From Caenorhabditis elegans (taxonomy: Eukaryota; Nematoda; Chromadorea; Rhabditida; Rhabditidae), in the NCBI RefSeq assembly GCF_000002985.6, contig NC_003279.8, forward strand, positions 6,820,001-6,884,000: DNA of 64,000 nucleotides, read 5' to 3'. Below, piece by piece: positions 40,661 to 53,684 of this stretch (position 1 is the stretch's first letter; each line of letters starts with the position of its first letter). A model generated the notes under the pieces. That model did no database searches. It was not told the origin of the DNA and was given only the letters and a program-made list of their open reading frames with translations. The position numbers were made by a program, and so were the translations under genes.

Positions 40661-43600
40661 TCCAAATTGACTATATCTTTCAATAACTTTGAACTCTTAG
40701 CGTGAATGGGGACTTTTCTTTAAGATTAATATATCCAGAATGGTTTTAAATGAAGTAAATCCACAAAAACAACAAAACTGGTTCGAAATTGGACAGAACA
40801 AATCTCTGATTGACCTTGCAGTTCATTATTTAGGAGAATCCAAAGTTGGTCAAAATTCAAAAAAAAAAGTTTCTGAAAGTTGGGGTTTCCTTTCTTTATC
40901 TCGAATTTTTTCATTTTTTTGTTGTGGTATTTCTGGATTTCAGACTATTTGGGTATTTGAAAGGCAAGGACCCATTCACGCTACTCTTCTTTTAGAAATA
41001 ATTCATTTTTCAAGGTTCATGCTTGTTGCATTATCTGAAAATTCTCGAAGATGTGCTCTTTGATTTCAAAAATGTTACTAGATTATTGGGCGGTGACGCA
41101 TTTTTGATTGAAACTTCAGTCACGTTAATAGTCATAAAAAAAGAACGTAGTTTTATATGCACCGAATACATGAGAGAAGGAGGAGCTTAAGGTCATGGTG
41201 TACAAAATTTTCTGTTTTAACGTGGGGTTTTGTGTGTTACAGACTATTTATAAAGGAACTGTACATTTTATTTTTCCCAAAAAAAGTTCAAAACTTTTGA
41301 ATTACGTAGTTACTTTCTCGAAAAACTAGAATTCAGTCTATCTAAAGACAAAAAAGTTAAATAAGAGATGTGCTATAAAAAAATTCGAAGTTTTAACGAA
41401 AAATATATTGCAAAACTATCAATACAAATCCCCCACAGTTTATGAACATTCAACAAAGAAAGGAGGAAGGAGGAAAATTAAATATTTCAGCAATTTTCAA
41501 GAATTACTTTTTAAATTTTCTGGAAATTATTATACATGTATTATAAATCGTAAATTGGAAGCTCAAGTATATATTTTTGACTAAAGAATTATATCAGTCA
41601 GAAAATATTATAATCCGAATAAATGGTTTTTTTTCGAACCGATTGCAAATAAAAGTAAATTTTTGAATTAAAAAATGAAATGAATATTTATCAGTTAGAA
41701 AATGCGCCAAATGCCGTATACGGAAACGCCTCGAAATTCCAAAATTATCTTAAAATTCAGGTTTTCTTTTCGTGTTTCGTAGGGGTAAGTAAGGTGATAA
41801 AATTACAGTTTTGAGTTCTAACTTTTGAAACTTTTCGGCTTTAACTCGGAAAGTTCTAGAAGATTTAATTTTTATAGATTTTTATAGAATTTTTATAGAG
41901 TAGCGAAATTAAAATCTTTAAAAAAACAATAAATCTATTGAGAAGTTAAAAATTAAACTTACAACCTTTTCAAAATGTCTTGAAAATATCAATAAATAAG
42001 AATTCCCTTCTCTTAACTTCGAAATTATTGATTAACATTTATTAATGTTAACTGATAACATTAAATTAAATTTTTCTCATACTCATACAGTACCACCAAT
42101 CAAAAGAGAACTGTGATCGTTGATAAAAAATGAAGCTTTTCTCACCGTTTTCCCGCATTTTTTTTTCGATTTTTTTGCACTTTATTATAATATAAGGTGA
42201 TTTTACGAAAAGTGATGACATGACACTTTTATGAAAAGGGCGGAGGTATACGGTATCTCTTTTTATTCTTATTCGTTGAATATTTGAACTTTATTTGATT
42301 GACATGTATCATTATTTTATATGTTTGGAAAGGGTTAACTATATGGTGATAATAAATTGGAAAATCTGATAATATTATGCTTATCGCGGTCTATTTGATA
42401 TCATTGGAACTATTCTTCGCATTCTCTTTGCGGTTTTCCAGGTCAATTGAACGAGATGTGAGATTTTTTAATTCATTTTTTTCTAAATTCGAAAGTGATT
42501 TAGCCCACCATTTTTACACTTTCCAATGAAAGCTATTTCCTTTTAAAGATGACCATTTAAATAAATTTCTACAAAACATTTAACTCTCAAAGGATCATTT
42601 TAACTGGAGAAAAGTATAACAAAAATTGTTGCAGTAAATTTTCAAGTCCTGTAAAATAGCTGTAATCGTTAATGCGAATTTTCCATGGTGAGCATACGTT
42701 CTAAAATTTTTTTAATTTTTTTAATCAAGCTGGGTGAGAAAATTGCTTGAAAAATAACTTTTACAAAAAGAATGTTTCGCTGTCCTTAAATATTTGTGAA
42801 AAAAATTAATTATGTGCAAGAAACGTAATGCACAAAAAATTTTAAAGTGATGTAACGGTATGTAACGAATTTTTTTTGTCGTAACCTATTTAAGTAATAA
42901 AGTTTATTTATAGAGTTTATATAGAAGTTTATATATTTCAGTATTTTAAATTTACCAAATCACTTGACCAAGTTTCAAGATTCACGAGTGACCTGTTGCG
43001 GATTATTTTTCCACAAATGGTCAGATTATCCCTTTTTGCTTACTCTCAAGAATTTGCAGTGCTACATTTTTCCAGACTCTAAAGTTACCGGAACTTTCAT
43101 AGGTCATGCAGGGTGACTTTGACACACACCTTCTACAGTACACCTTCTAACTTAACATAAGGTAAATCTTAAAATTACAGAAAAAAAATTCTCCCACACG
43201 CATGGTTCCCGTGTTGATTGATAATTGAAAAATTATTTTCTAATTTTGTAAGGTATTGTTATCTCATAAATGTGCAAAGTAGCATCGGTACAAAGAAAAG
43301 AGGCGGGGCCAACACTTTGAGGTAAAACTGTAATTCTTTGACCTTACTAGCCACATTTTCATGTCATTAAAAACTACAGTATACTCTAATCCTCAGCTAC
43401 AATCTAGTAAACCATCATGATTTTTGTTCAATCAGATTTCAATGTATTTTTTGTTTTATGAATTTTATTCGGAAAAAAGCATGTTCAATGCCAATTTCGT
43501 AAGTCTCGTGAGAACGCTTATCACTAGAATGCTGCAATCATAATCTCGTGTCTTTTTTGACCCGAAAACTTCAAAAAATGTCATCAATTATCAAATTGTT

Positions 43601-45643
43601 GTTTTATGTTTTATTCTCTAGTTTCTATTAGCTTTTTCTCAAATTTATTTTAACTATCAAACATCTATATTTGACAATGATCTATGTTCACAATAAGATC
43701 AGGTTCTCTGAAAAAGTTTTTTTAAAAACAATTTAGTGATCTTTGATAATCTTTTTATCTTTACTAATTAGTTTCATAGACTCCAGTTAAAAGGGTTACT
43801 GTAACACTTCTGCAGTCGTTTGCCACGTCACACCGCCCATTCTTATCTTTTTCATTCACTCATTTAAGCAATGTTTGTCAATTAAATTCCAATTGGTGAG
43901 CGGTCAAGAAAGTCAGTTTTTACCGCAACAATCCGAAATGAGGTTTTGTCACTGGCTGACGAGTTTTGGTCACCCTAAAAAATATTTTGGCATCAAATAT
44001 TTGTTATTGATTTATCATCCCACGTTTCCCGAATGTTCAGAAGTTCCAAGTTTATTGAAATCCTATGCATAAGAAGCGGAGATCCCGCTTGACCTAGAGT
44101 CATCTTAAATTCTTAATAAATATATTTTCTAGATTAGCAATCTAATTTAACTTTAAGATATCTATCTATACTTTGTTCCCTTATTCTTCTATTTATTTAA
44201 CCTGAAATTTCAATTCCACCGATTTCCGATGGCTCATCGAGACCAACAACCACCACTCGATCAGCTGACTCAACCAACTTTCCATTCACTAATTTCACGT
44301 TTCTTGCCACGTTTTCCTGCTTTTCCTACCGGAACGGATACACTTTTCTGCGCAGAAAACTGTGAAAAAAAGTGACGTGGCTTTTTCTGTGTGAGTCCGC
44401 GTTGCGGAATGTTGCTAAATGTTTTATTTACTTTTTGGGAGGCAAGTTGGACGAGGAGAGCAATTGTGCAAAGGATACTGTAATTTAAGTGATTTGAAAT
44501 TAATCTACGTATGGATACCGGTGAAGTGTTTGGCTAGGTATGATATGTGGGTTTTTTCTTTGATTCGTTGATCTCTAACTTTCTGAAGGTTTCAAAAATA
44601 TTTTTCATGTTTTAAAGTAGCACCAATGAGTAAATAGTGAATAGTGAAATGATCAATTCTCATAATAAAAACGTTCAAAATCTTTTGGAACGTTTTTACG
44701 CGGCGATTACTCAGTTCTCGCCACTCACAAAAAGTATGTCTTGGCATTTTTTCTTCGGGGCTTCATCGTTTTCATCAAATTTTGGCAGTTTCCCAAAACT
44801 TCGACAGCATTTTCAATATCTTAAAAATCTCGAAGTTTGCCATTATGATGCATGGCCATTTGAATTATTATAAGTTCATTTAGACAAACTCGCCACTGAC
44901 ACTACGTCACCTTTGAGTTCTCATTTGAATGATTGGACACTGGCCTGCCTTGCGCCTATACCCGCACCTTCTGCTAAAATTTATGTTAACATATCATATT
45001 TTTATAGTATTTCTTTGAACTTCCACAAAATTAGTTGAATGCGTATATCGAAACTGTGCAAACAGCGTTTTGAAGTTACTGTTGACACCAAAATACCAAA
45101 TACTGAAAAAGTCCAACATTCCGATGGAATCACTCAACACTAATAGATGCTAAAAAAAAATCCCGGTTATTTCTGATAAATGACGTTATTGTAATTTGAA
45201 TACCGAGAAAGATGTAATAATCAAAAAAAAAAAGAAGAAGAACTGCATAAACAAGGTGATAAAATAGTGTAAAAGAAACGAGAATCTTCTTCCTTTTTCC
45301 CTCTTATTCATTTCTTCTTGTATTCTTGAATAGTACTTTTAATATGAGTGTGATAAAGTGATAAACAAATCTCAATGATTTATATTCTCTTTCCCCATTT
45401 TTACAGCTTTTTGAGGAAGAGGTAGAAAACTGCAAAAAGAAGACAGAAGCCTCTCTTGGAGAGTACGATATTTTCCAAAAACGGCAAAGTCGGCAAATAG
45501 TCAGAAATTGAAAAAAAAATTTGTGGACTCACAAGATCCCGCTTTACTCTCATAAGCTGTATTTTGTCTGTAGAAAACTTTTAAATAGCATTACTAGTTT
45601 CGGAGTTATACTCATTTGAAAACTCAGCAAAATTTAAAAAAAA

Positions 45644-45865
45644 CTAAAAGCGAATTTCTTTTTGGCCAGCACTAAATTTCGTCGCATACTGCCAACTATC
45701 CGTCACACATTTGCCATCTATGCCACCTTTCCCCAGAAAAATGTCAAAGTGGTGACTCGATTTGTTTAGTGGAATCCCTTGTACATCATTTGTACCCTTA
45801 AAGACTTTGAAAAAAATTTCTGATATTTCACGAATTACATCTAACAAACTTGATGAATCACTAAT
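45644..45865 (-). other. Orphan exon-like frame, possible gene remnant
   Basis: On the minus strand a good acceptor (CCTTTACTGTACAG) opens a 73-codon frame beginning ISDSSSLLDVIREISE and containing HHFDIFLGKGG and CVTDSWQYATKF, ending at a TAG. Composition and codon use look coding rather than random for such AT-rich DNA. I found no convincing upstream exon (a GT donor at 45953 follows only a very short possible frame) and recognise no family. It may be the last exon of a dead or unannotated gene, or chance. Confidence 0.3.
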
Positions 45866-48820
45866 CTGTACAGTAAAGGAAAATGATATCACTACTACAT
45901 TCAATTAATTAAACCATTTACTTCATTATTTTCGTAAATTGTAGTTTTTTTACCAAACCCTGGCCTCCGATGAGTTCTATTTAGTTTTTCCAATTTAGAC
46001 AAAAATCATTCAATTTAGTCTACGGCAGAGTTTTGGCTATGAGACCGCAAAAGGGAAAAAACACTTTCGGAAACAGAAATATTTTCTAGATAAACGGCTT
46101 CAGACAAAATTTCCTTTCAAATAAAACAGCCTCAAAAAGCTGGTTCACCAAAATGTTTTCCCATATTTGTAATTTCCTCTATTACGATAAAAACAAACCG
46201 ACTGAAATAAAAGTTGGCTTCTGTAGAAAACTTATTTTCATACATATTATTGCTGTCCCAAAAAAAGGTGTTCCAACTGTTCGTTAAGCGTCATAAGTGA
46301 AGCTTTTCCCTAATTCTCTTCATCTCTTCTTGTCTCTCTTTAATTCATTACACTGTACGTCATCGTTGAGTATTCTGATTAATTAATTGATAATCGCTAA
46401 TCAATGATTTTGGACGCTAATCAGTGAAAGGTGGGAGGAGACGGATAACCCGCCGTCCGAAAGGTAATATGTGAAGATCGAAAGTGAATTATTAACTTTC
46501 ACTGCATTCAGATGAATATTTGTCGGATGTATGATTACGACATCATATTTGAAATTTTGAAAATATTTAGGCAGAAGCCAAGAGAGAACGTTCCGCCTAC
46601 TTTATCGTTTTGCAAAAGACGAACTATCATTTTCTTCTCGCAATTTGGAACGAGAATCTCGATTCAGTTTTCGGTTCAAAAGAAAGAAAAGATGCATATA
46701 TATATATGTAGTGAATTTATAGTAAAAACGAATCACTTTCCTGTTCCCTTGAATGGATAGAAAGGGGAGAATGTCATGTCTCGAACTTGATATGTATATT
46801 TATGTGTTCTCTCTCTCTCACTCTTATCACTTTCCGAATAAAGTTCGGGGTCAAGCGATAACTAACCAGAACAAACAGAAGCAACAGCTTCTGTTTATCT
46901 TTTCAAATGCTATTAGTTGGCTTAATGATATCCTAATAATGTAACAAGAAATAAATAATTTACAAATACCATCAAACTTGTAAGATAAGAGAGCTCATAA
47001 GGGGGCGAAATACAGTTTTCTAAAACTGAGATACTTGGAGAATCATGTAACTTGAATAAAATTGAATTGTTGTATCTAATAGAACAAAATCACTGCATAT
47101 TCTTCTAATCTTTCCAACTTAAGCGTTATTTTCTATCAAATATGACCATTCAATACACATTTGTGCCCCGTGGTTCAGTCATAACTAACGAATGAAAACT
47201 TTGTTTTATTTGTTATTTCGTTCTTCTGACTTATGATGAATGTATATATTTTTTGAATTAGTTTATACTTCCGAATCTTACTTCTGAATCACTTTAAATT
47301 CAATTTTTTAATGTAGCAGTTTGTGATGTAATTGAATGAAATCGAAGAAAACAAAAATCATCAAGATCTAAGAAAACATCTAAAAATAATATAATTCAAT
47401 CTTTAAACTATGAGTATACTTTCCTTAAACAGCAAATCACATTAATAAATCGGGTTCAATCTCATCTGGTTTTTGCCTCCAACCCAAAAAAAAAGAGAAA
47501 ACTGTAGAGAGGCGTGTGTATGAGGACAAGTTTAGAGGTTTTTCTCCCTCTTTTCCTTTCACTTTATCACCTGTCCTCTCATTAGCTTAAGCATATTATC
47601 AATCCTCTTTTTTTAATACTTGCATTGAGATATTAATTATGTCTGTATTTGGTTGTTGGTGCAAACTTTCGTTTTTTTTTGCTAGAAAGTTTTTCAATAT
47701 TTTGTAGTTTTTGCGTTTTATATATTTTTTAAAAATAATCTGCACGCAATAAGTGTTCAAGTTCATAAAACTTTTTGGAGCACTCGTACAATCCCCAAAC
47801 TAGTAAAAATATGTACTGAAAAATTTGTTGAGTTGAAAATTGCTGGCTGAAGTTTTTAAGACTGTCCTATTCAAAAAATGTTTGAAATAAGTTTAGAAAA
47901 TGTTTTTTTAGTCTTGCACAACTCTACTTGCAGAGTTGAAGAATACGGCATATATCGTTTTGAATTCTGAATCTATTTCGACTCTAATTTCAAGAATTCT
48001 ATATGTTTTGTCAGTCTCAAATATACCAATTCTTCTTCCGTCTCACTCACTTATCCTACTTGAAATATTTTGTTTCTAGATCCACATCTATAACCAATTA
48101 CTTACTTATTTTCAAGTGTATGCCCACCAATAACAAATTCCAATCATACCTTTGTAACAAATTCTGCAAAAAACATCGCTTTTTGTAATTTTTTCTTCTA
48201 AAATTTCAAAATTAACTCAATGTCAATTAACTCAAAAAACAAACATATAAAGGGAGGAGTCTGTGTCTATTCGTCTGTGTCTCTTCACGTTGAGCGGTCT
48301 TCTCCAGAGACTCCTCCCACATTTCGCACGCAGCTTTTCCCTTTCAATTCACTCAATTTCACTTTCCAATCATCATCAGATCATATAATTTATTTCCTTT
48401 TATCTTTACTTTTTAAACTTTTTTGAAATGAATGTAATTTGATTTCGGATCTTCCCAGTTCGAATATTTGTCAGTTATTACCTGAAAAATACCTGTGTTA
48501 GCTCCCAATCAATGCACATATGTAGAAGCATTAAACCTAGAAGCTATTCTAATTCTTTTGACAATTGGTCCCTTGTTCATTTATTACTCGACAAATAAAT
48601 TCAAACTCCAAAATTTCTCTGTCCAACTGTACCCATTCTTTCATAAATCCTCTATTACACATCAACTGACCCCTTGTCTGTTTTTTCAGGTCAAATTCGA
48701 TATCTGACCTTTTTTCCGCCAGCACGGACGTCTCCCGCAACATTTGAGGAGGAGAACTTGCGTTCCGGAAAGATTTTTCGAAATTCCTCATTTTTCATTC
48801 AATATCCAAAACGAAACAGG

Positions 48821-50343
48821 ATGATTTGCTTTAAAATTGACTGGTTAGTTTTCAGAAATACTCAATGTTGAGTGAATAAATTGTAAAAATGTAGTACTTG
48901 TTTTTAAATTGACTGGAAATCAAATTTAGAAACTTTCATACTTTTAGACTCATAAGAAAATTATAAAAGGTACTTTTTTATAGATAAAATTTAAAAGTTC
49001 TAACTCAACATTCAAATAATTACAAAAATATTCTCCAAAGTCTAAGGTTTTCCCTCCTATTTTAAAAATCGAATATTTCGGAAAAGAAAACGGATAGATT
49101 TCTTCATTTGACTTTCACCCAATTCCCTTTTTCTGTCTAGCGTCCCAATTTCATTGAAATTCTACATATTGCTGATCATCAAAGTAAAAACTTTAAATTT
49201 TTCAAAAATTTTGACCTTGTTCCAATTTCTAATGTCTAGTCATTAAACAGTTTTCTAATAGTAAGAAATGTTGCATAGGCAAGAATGAAAAGTTTTTTGT
49301 GAAAAACATTGAAATAATTGAAAATAAATATAAAACAATAGATTGTTCCTATAAGCTATATGGGAAAATAGTGTTATAATTCTCTTTAAAAAGTTATTGA
49401 TCGATACAAAACATTAAAAAAAGTCCTTGATTTGCTAATTCAGACTTGACTTATGCCATTTCAAACCTAAATATATTTTTGCATAGAATATATAAATTCC
49501 CATCTATCTAAATTTCAAGCAGATTTTAAAGGAGAACAAATATTTTCAGGTGTCAATTTCTTCTAATTCTGGTTCTTCTCATATCATCTTTGGAATCATT
49601 TCCAGTATCTTCAGAAGCATTGATGACTGTTGAAGATGGCTTAGAAATTGAGAAACCATCACATGCTCGTCACCATCATCATAAGGTAAGGGGCATTCAA
49701 GAATATAGATTCTCGGATGAAAAACTACGAAACAAAAGAAAGGGGTCAATATCCAAATTTGCGGAAGAAACTTGATGACGTGGTTGATATGGGTAGAGTG
49801 TTCTTTCTGGAAGAAAAACGAAATATCCTTCTCTTTTTCTTTTTCTCGCTTTCCATTTCACTTTCAAGACTATTTTCGATTTTTATTCTCTGCCCACTCA
49901 TTTACAAAAACAACACGATTTGTTTGCTTCTTCCGGGATTCTTATTATGTTTTGAACTTGATCTAATGTAAAAAATACACTATGGAAAAATTGCTATTAT
50001 AGGGAAATAGTGTAAACCTTTTTGAAATTCTGTAAATAACTGCAAAAAAGTTTCAGCTTTTACATATTAGAATGCACCATGAGGTGCCATAACCAAAATT
50101 AGAGTATTTTTTGTTAAGAGAACCCATTTTTTATAGTCTAATTTAACTTTGAAATAGACAATAAGAGCTGTATTTAAATCGTGTTTTTTCCGTGTGCATG
50201 CTCCCCATATATATTATTAATTTTTTCAGCATCACATCCGTCACAAGCATCGTCGAAGAAGCTTAACATCTGAAGAAGATCGCACAAAAACGCAACGAAA
50301 TAAGCAAGTAATGCTGACAAAACCCTATTGGCCTTGGCCCTGA
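48821..50343 (+). CDS. Small secreted His-rich peptide precursor, function unknown
   Basis: Proposed exons: 48821-48843, 49550-49685 and 50230-50343, in frame, 90 aa. A likely trans-splice acceptor (TTTTTTCAG) ends at 48690. Residues 1-28 form a signal peptide with core FLLILVLLISS. The mature part has an acidic stretch, a His/Arg run (ARHHHHK, then RHKHRRR), a basic middle, and ends in an unusual aromatic-proline tail KPYWPWP. His-rich or dibasic stretches plus a short tail would suit a processed peptide, but no known neuropeptide motif is seen. The first exon is only 23 bases with a long intron (706 bases), the least certain part. The last exon could instead splice at CAA|GTAATG (50307) to a downstream exon. 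No name assigned. Confidence 0.5.
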
Positions 50344-51192
50344 AAATCGTTCATTTCTCCACTTTTTCTTTAAAGTTTGAGTTAGCAGCTCTCCAGTTAG
50401 GTTATTTTTATATGTATATATATATATTTATCCCTTATCTCATTCTCGAAATGACAGATAGTTATTTATTAACAATCTGGCTATTTGCTACTTCCCTTAT
50501 TTATTCATTATTTTAAAAACAAACAAAACTTGCCTGTTTCTCTCATTTCCATCTGACAAAAATGTGATTTTCACCCGGGTCGAACAAAAGTCTCAAAAAT
50601 GCTTTCACCTTCATCATCATCATGATTTTTGAGACAATACCATTTTCAACTATGACCCAACAATTTTCAACCAGTATCTCAATCAATTCACCCTTATTCA
50701 AATGTTCATTCATATTTCTCATTCAATTCGTAATATTTACGTATATTCATATTTTTTCTTATCTATGTGTTTTGTTCAACTATTTTCTATTCATCGATCT
50801 CTCAATTTCAACTGTGATTGTTTCTTTTTCACGGTTTATCAAATTTCAAACAAATCTGCGACAACTCTCCAATTACTGCCGAAATGAACGATTTTTCACC
50901 AGTTTTCTTAAAATTATAATATTAACATCTATAAATTTTTCAACAAACTAAAGATTACACGACCAGGGCTAGAAAATTGAATGTGTGGTTTTTTGACACG
51001 GAAATCGAACATCCCCTCGTTCCTATGGTACCATAAATTATGTAAACTTGAACTTTCACAAAAAAGTTTCGAAAACATCCCTATATCTAACTTCTAATTA
51101 ATTTAAAATAACACGTGTCGACTTTTGTTTCATTCTGCAAAAAAGTGCTTCTTCTGCCAATTTCAATTATTTTTCATAAATTATCCTTCAGT
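50344..51192. other. Spacer between two small genes
   Basis: AT-rich, T-biased, no coding exon supported. A 109-codon hydrophobic frame at 50622-50951 looks like translated T-rich DNA. The stretch ends in an acceptor CCTTCAG (51185-51191), one base before the next ATG, a likely spliced-leader site. Confidence 0.45.
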
Positions 51193-52118
51193 ATGATGTG
51201 AGTTTTTATCTTCAATCTTTCATTATTTCTAAGAAAGTCTTCTTCTCAATTTCAGAGCAAATCTGTTGTTTTTCGTGCTAAAATCTTCATTTCTCATTTT
51301 GAATGCAACATTTGTCAGTGTAATTCTTGTTGGTTGTTCGTCGTTGATTAAAAAGAAACGTGATCCACCGTCGACAACAAAAGATGAAACAGTGACAACA
51401 CAAAAACCGTTGATCCAGAATAGTACACATAGTACTGATAAGGTAAATTCAGAGATCTTTTGTTGCTAGTCAAAGGCTATACCGATTGCAAATTTCAAAA
51501 ATCAGCAAAATTAGAGAGACGCGCGGAATTTTTTAAGCGTATCTCTATACATTTTTGCACCACTTTCGAGGCTCGAAAAATTGCTCCAAATGTAAATTCT
51601 TGCAGGCTTTTTTAAAAAAGTTTTTAGGGTAGTTGGTTGCAAATCTTTCAGTGTTTTTTTTCATAAAAAATGAATAAATTTCCAAAAATAGAGAATATAT
51701 GACATTGCATTCTTTCTCAAAAGTCATATTACAGGGTTCAGAACCATCTGTTCATCCAGCTCCAACTCCAGTTGCCATTCAAACTGTTGTAACACCTAAA
51801 AGTACTACCGTATCAAATACGACATCAACACCATCTCAACCTACATCAAAACCTAAAACACCGGTTGCTGGATCACATGCGAAATCCCCGATGTTCGAAA
51901 AAACTCAAAAGAAAACATCAAATGAGTCATTGAAGCCACCACCAAGAACACTTCGAGGAGCTGTTCCAATAAATACAAAAAGCCGTGAAGCCCAAAAAAC
52001 AATGAATGACGTTGTTGAAGTATCGGCAAAAAATGTGGCACCGCCTCGCAAAGAAAAATCATCCATGTCGCAGGATTTTGATGACTACTTGAATAATTTG
52101 GGAGAGAATAAAAATTAG
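51193..52118 (+). CDS. Membrane-anchored Thr/Pro-rich protein, function unknown
   Basis: Exons 51193-51197 (ATG plus two bases), 51256-51442 and 51735-52118 join in frame to 191 aa. The N-terminus is a strong hydrophobic segment (FFVLKSSFLILNATFVSVIL, residues ~7-27) followed at once by basic LIKKKR, so it is a single membrane anchor rather than a cleaved signal peptide. The rest is Thr/Ser/Pro/Lys-rich and looks disordered. It ends with a conserved-looking acidic motif SQDFDDYLNNLGENKN. The 5-base first exon right after an acceptor-like CTTCAG is unusual but keeps the frame. No domain is recognised. Codon use in the long third exon looks coding. It lies upstream of the convergent double-PDZ gene, whose stop is 650 bases away. 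Confidence 0.65.
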
Positions 52119-52767
52119 ATTTCTCAAAAATAAATTGTTTTCTTTCATTGATTCAATGTTGAATTCATTTTACCGTCATATTTAAACTTCCAATTACATA
52201 TCATCGTTTTCTTAGTCACTGTTATATCCGTGTTTTGCAGGTTCTTCCATCTTCAGAAATTTATAAATTACCTCCATCCCCGAGGCCCGGGCCCTCTATT
52301 TTTTTTAGATAAAGTTTAAAAGTTTTAGTTGTTAGAACACAATTGGTAGATTTTTTGAAATCTGAAAGAACTCAAAATTTGCAACAAAACGGCTACCGTG
52401 ATTTTTGAAAAAGTAAAAAAAAGTATCTCTCCTTAGAACATACACCAAATATGTTCTACAAAGGAGCAATACCCCTATCATTGCCTTCGTTTCGAAAATC
52501 AATTCTAAATTGTAACAATTCTAAAATTGTGGTAGCTGGTAAATTTACCCAGTTTCAATTAAAAGGAAGCCAGTAATAGTCCAAGGAAACAACATACAAA
52601 GTATAAAAAGTTTATAAGAAGTTTTGTCTCTAAAAAGTTAAGATGACTCCAATGGGCACATAACACTTCAGGAGAACTTTGATTCATAAACCTTACAAAA
52701 CAAATATCAAAACATTTTTATTCAATCTAGACAGTGCTATTCATGACATCTTGCTGAATTCTTATCA
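52119..52767. other. Convergent 3' flanks
   Basis: 3' UTRs of the Thr/Pro-rich gene (plus) and the double-PDZ gene (minus). No coding exon. A small GC patch CCCGAGGCCCGGGCC sits near 52278-52292. Confidence 0.5.
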
Positions 52768-53684
52768 TCACTTGACCTTGCGAAGAGCTTTTCCTTCATG
52801 ATCATGTCCGATCTCGTGAGTTTGAGTTTGCTCGATGATAGAAACACGGCGAGCATTTGGACCGGTAGACATTGCACTCTTCGCTGGAGGCTTCAGTCCT
52901 GGAAGAGCTTGACGATATTGCGAAGCAATGCCTTTCACATCTTCGTTCATTTGGACTGATGGTGGTTGCATGAGATTGGTAGCCAACGCCTGTTTCGCCC
53001 ATTGCTTGGCATCGATCGAATCAGGGCGCTCGACGACAAAAGTGACTTTTCCTTTCTCTTGGATATTCTTGACGAGAAGATCTCTGGCAACATCCTTGTC
53101 ACTGACTGGAATTCCATCAACATCACACAAATGATCTCCAAGAACAAGACACTTCTCGGCTAGTGATCCAGGATCAACACGTGAAACAAGCACACGGTTC
53201 TAAAATAGACATATGAACTTCCTCCAATCTTTTAATTTCTTACCTGGAAATGCTTGATTCCCAAACCAAGTTTTGGTCCATTTTGAACCCAGACAAGGGT
53301 TGCCAACTCATAAACGTATCCCTCACGGCGTTGAATGATCTTTGCACGATCCTCAGGAATATGAACACGAGCTTCTAACTCTTCAGCCTTTTTTTCGTCA
53401 CGGTTCACCGTGATTTTTGCACATGGAGCAGCAAAGCGAAGCGCACGGAAAAAGTCGTTACAATCCTTGCAATTTTGTCCGTTCACTTTTTTAACTTGGT
53501 CACCAATCTGTAAATCATTCTGTATAAAAAAGATTTGAACATTTCAAAAACTCACTCTCAATTTTCCTTCAGAAATGGTTCCAGCCTGAATCTTAGTGAT
53601 AACGAGCTTGTCATTTGGAGTTGCACCAAGTGGTTCTCCTTCCTCCATGTCGATACAAATCTCGATCATCTTCTCGGAACCCAT
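52768..53684 (-). CDS. Two-PDZ-domain protein, possibly sperm-specific (SMZ family)
   Basis: Exons 53556-53684, 53244-53507 and 52768-53199 give 274 aa. PDZ1 (~residues 5-80) has the binding loop EPLGATP and the LRIGDQVKKVNG turn. PDZ2 (~residues 90-185) has KLGLGI and LVLGDHLCDVDG. A ~90-residue C-terminal tail without a domain follows. PDZ domains bind protein C-termini, so this is a scaffold. The worm SMZ proteins (sperm meiosis PDZ) have this build, and I think this locus is one of them, but I am unsure which. Exon 2 has two in-frame acceptors 12 bases apart (exon starting at 53519 or 53507). The shorter form keeps the PDZ turn intact, so I chose it. Codon use is strongly biased, suggesting high expression. 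Confidence 0.85.

Larger units (their letters stand above)
37394..48820. other. 11 kb gene-poor intergenic region
   Basis: No confident gene on either strand between glh-1 and the small secreted-peptide gene. It contains the glh-1 3' UTR, a dispersed motif (reverse of GTGG-GGGACCCAC at 38017-38031), the (TA)n tract at 40588-40658, a single exon-like frame at 45644-45865 (minus), and many A/T runs. Some ncRNA or distal enhancers may be present that I cannot recognise by eye. Confidence 0.55.

Noticed and set aside
40411-40683. 90-codon frame rich in Tyr-Ile
   Set aside because: Product of the (TA)n microsatellite.
50622-50951. 109-codon hydrophobic frame
   Set aside because: T-rich DNA gives Phe/Ile/Ser by default. 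No domain and no splice-site support.
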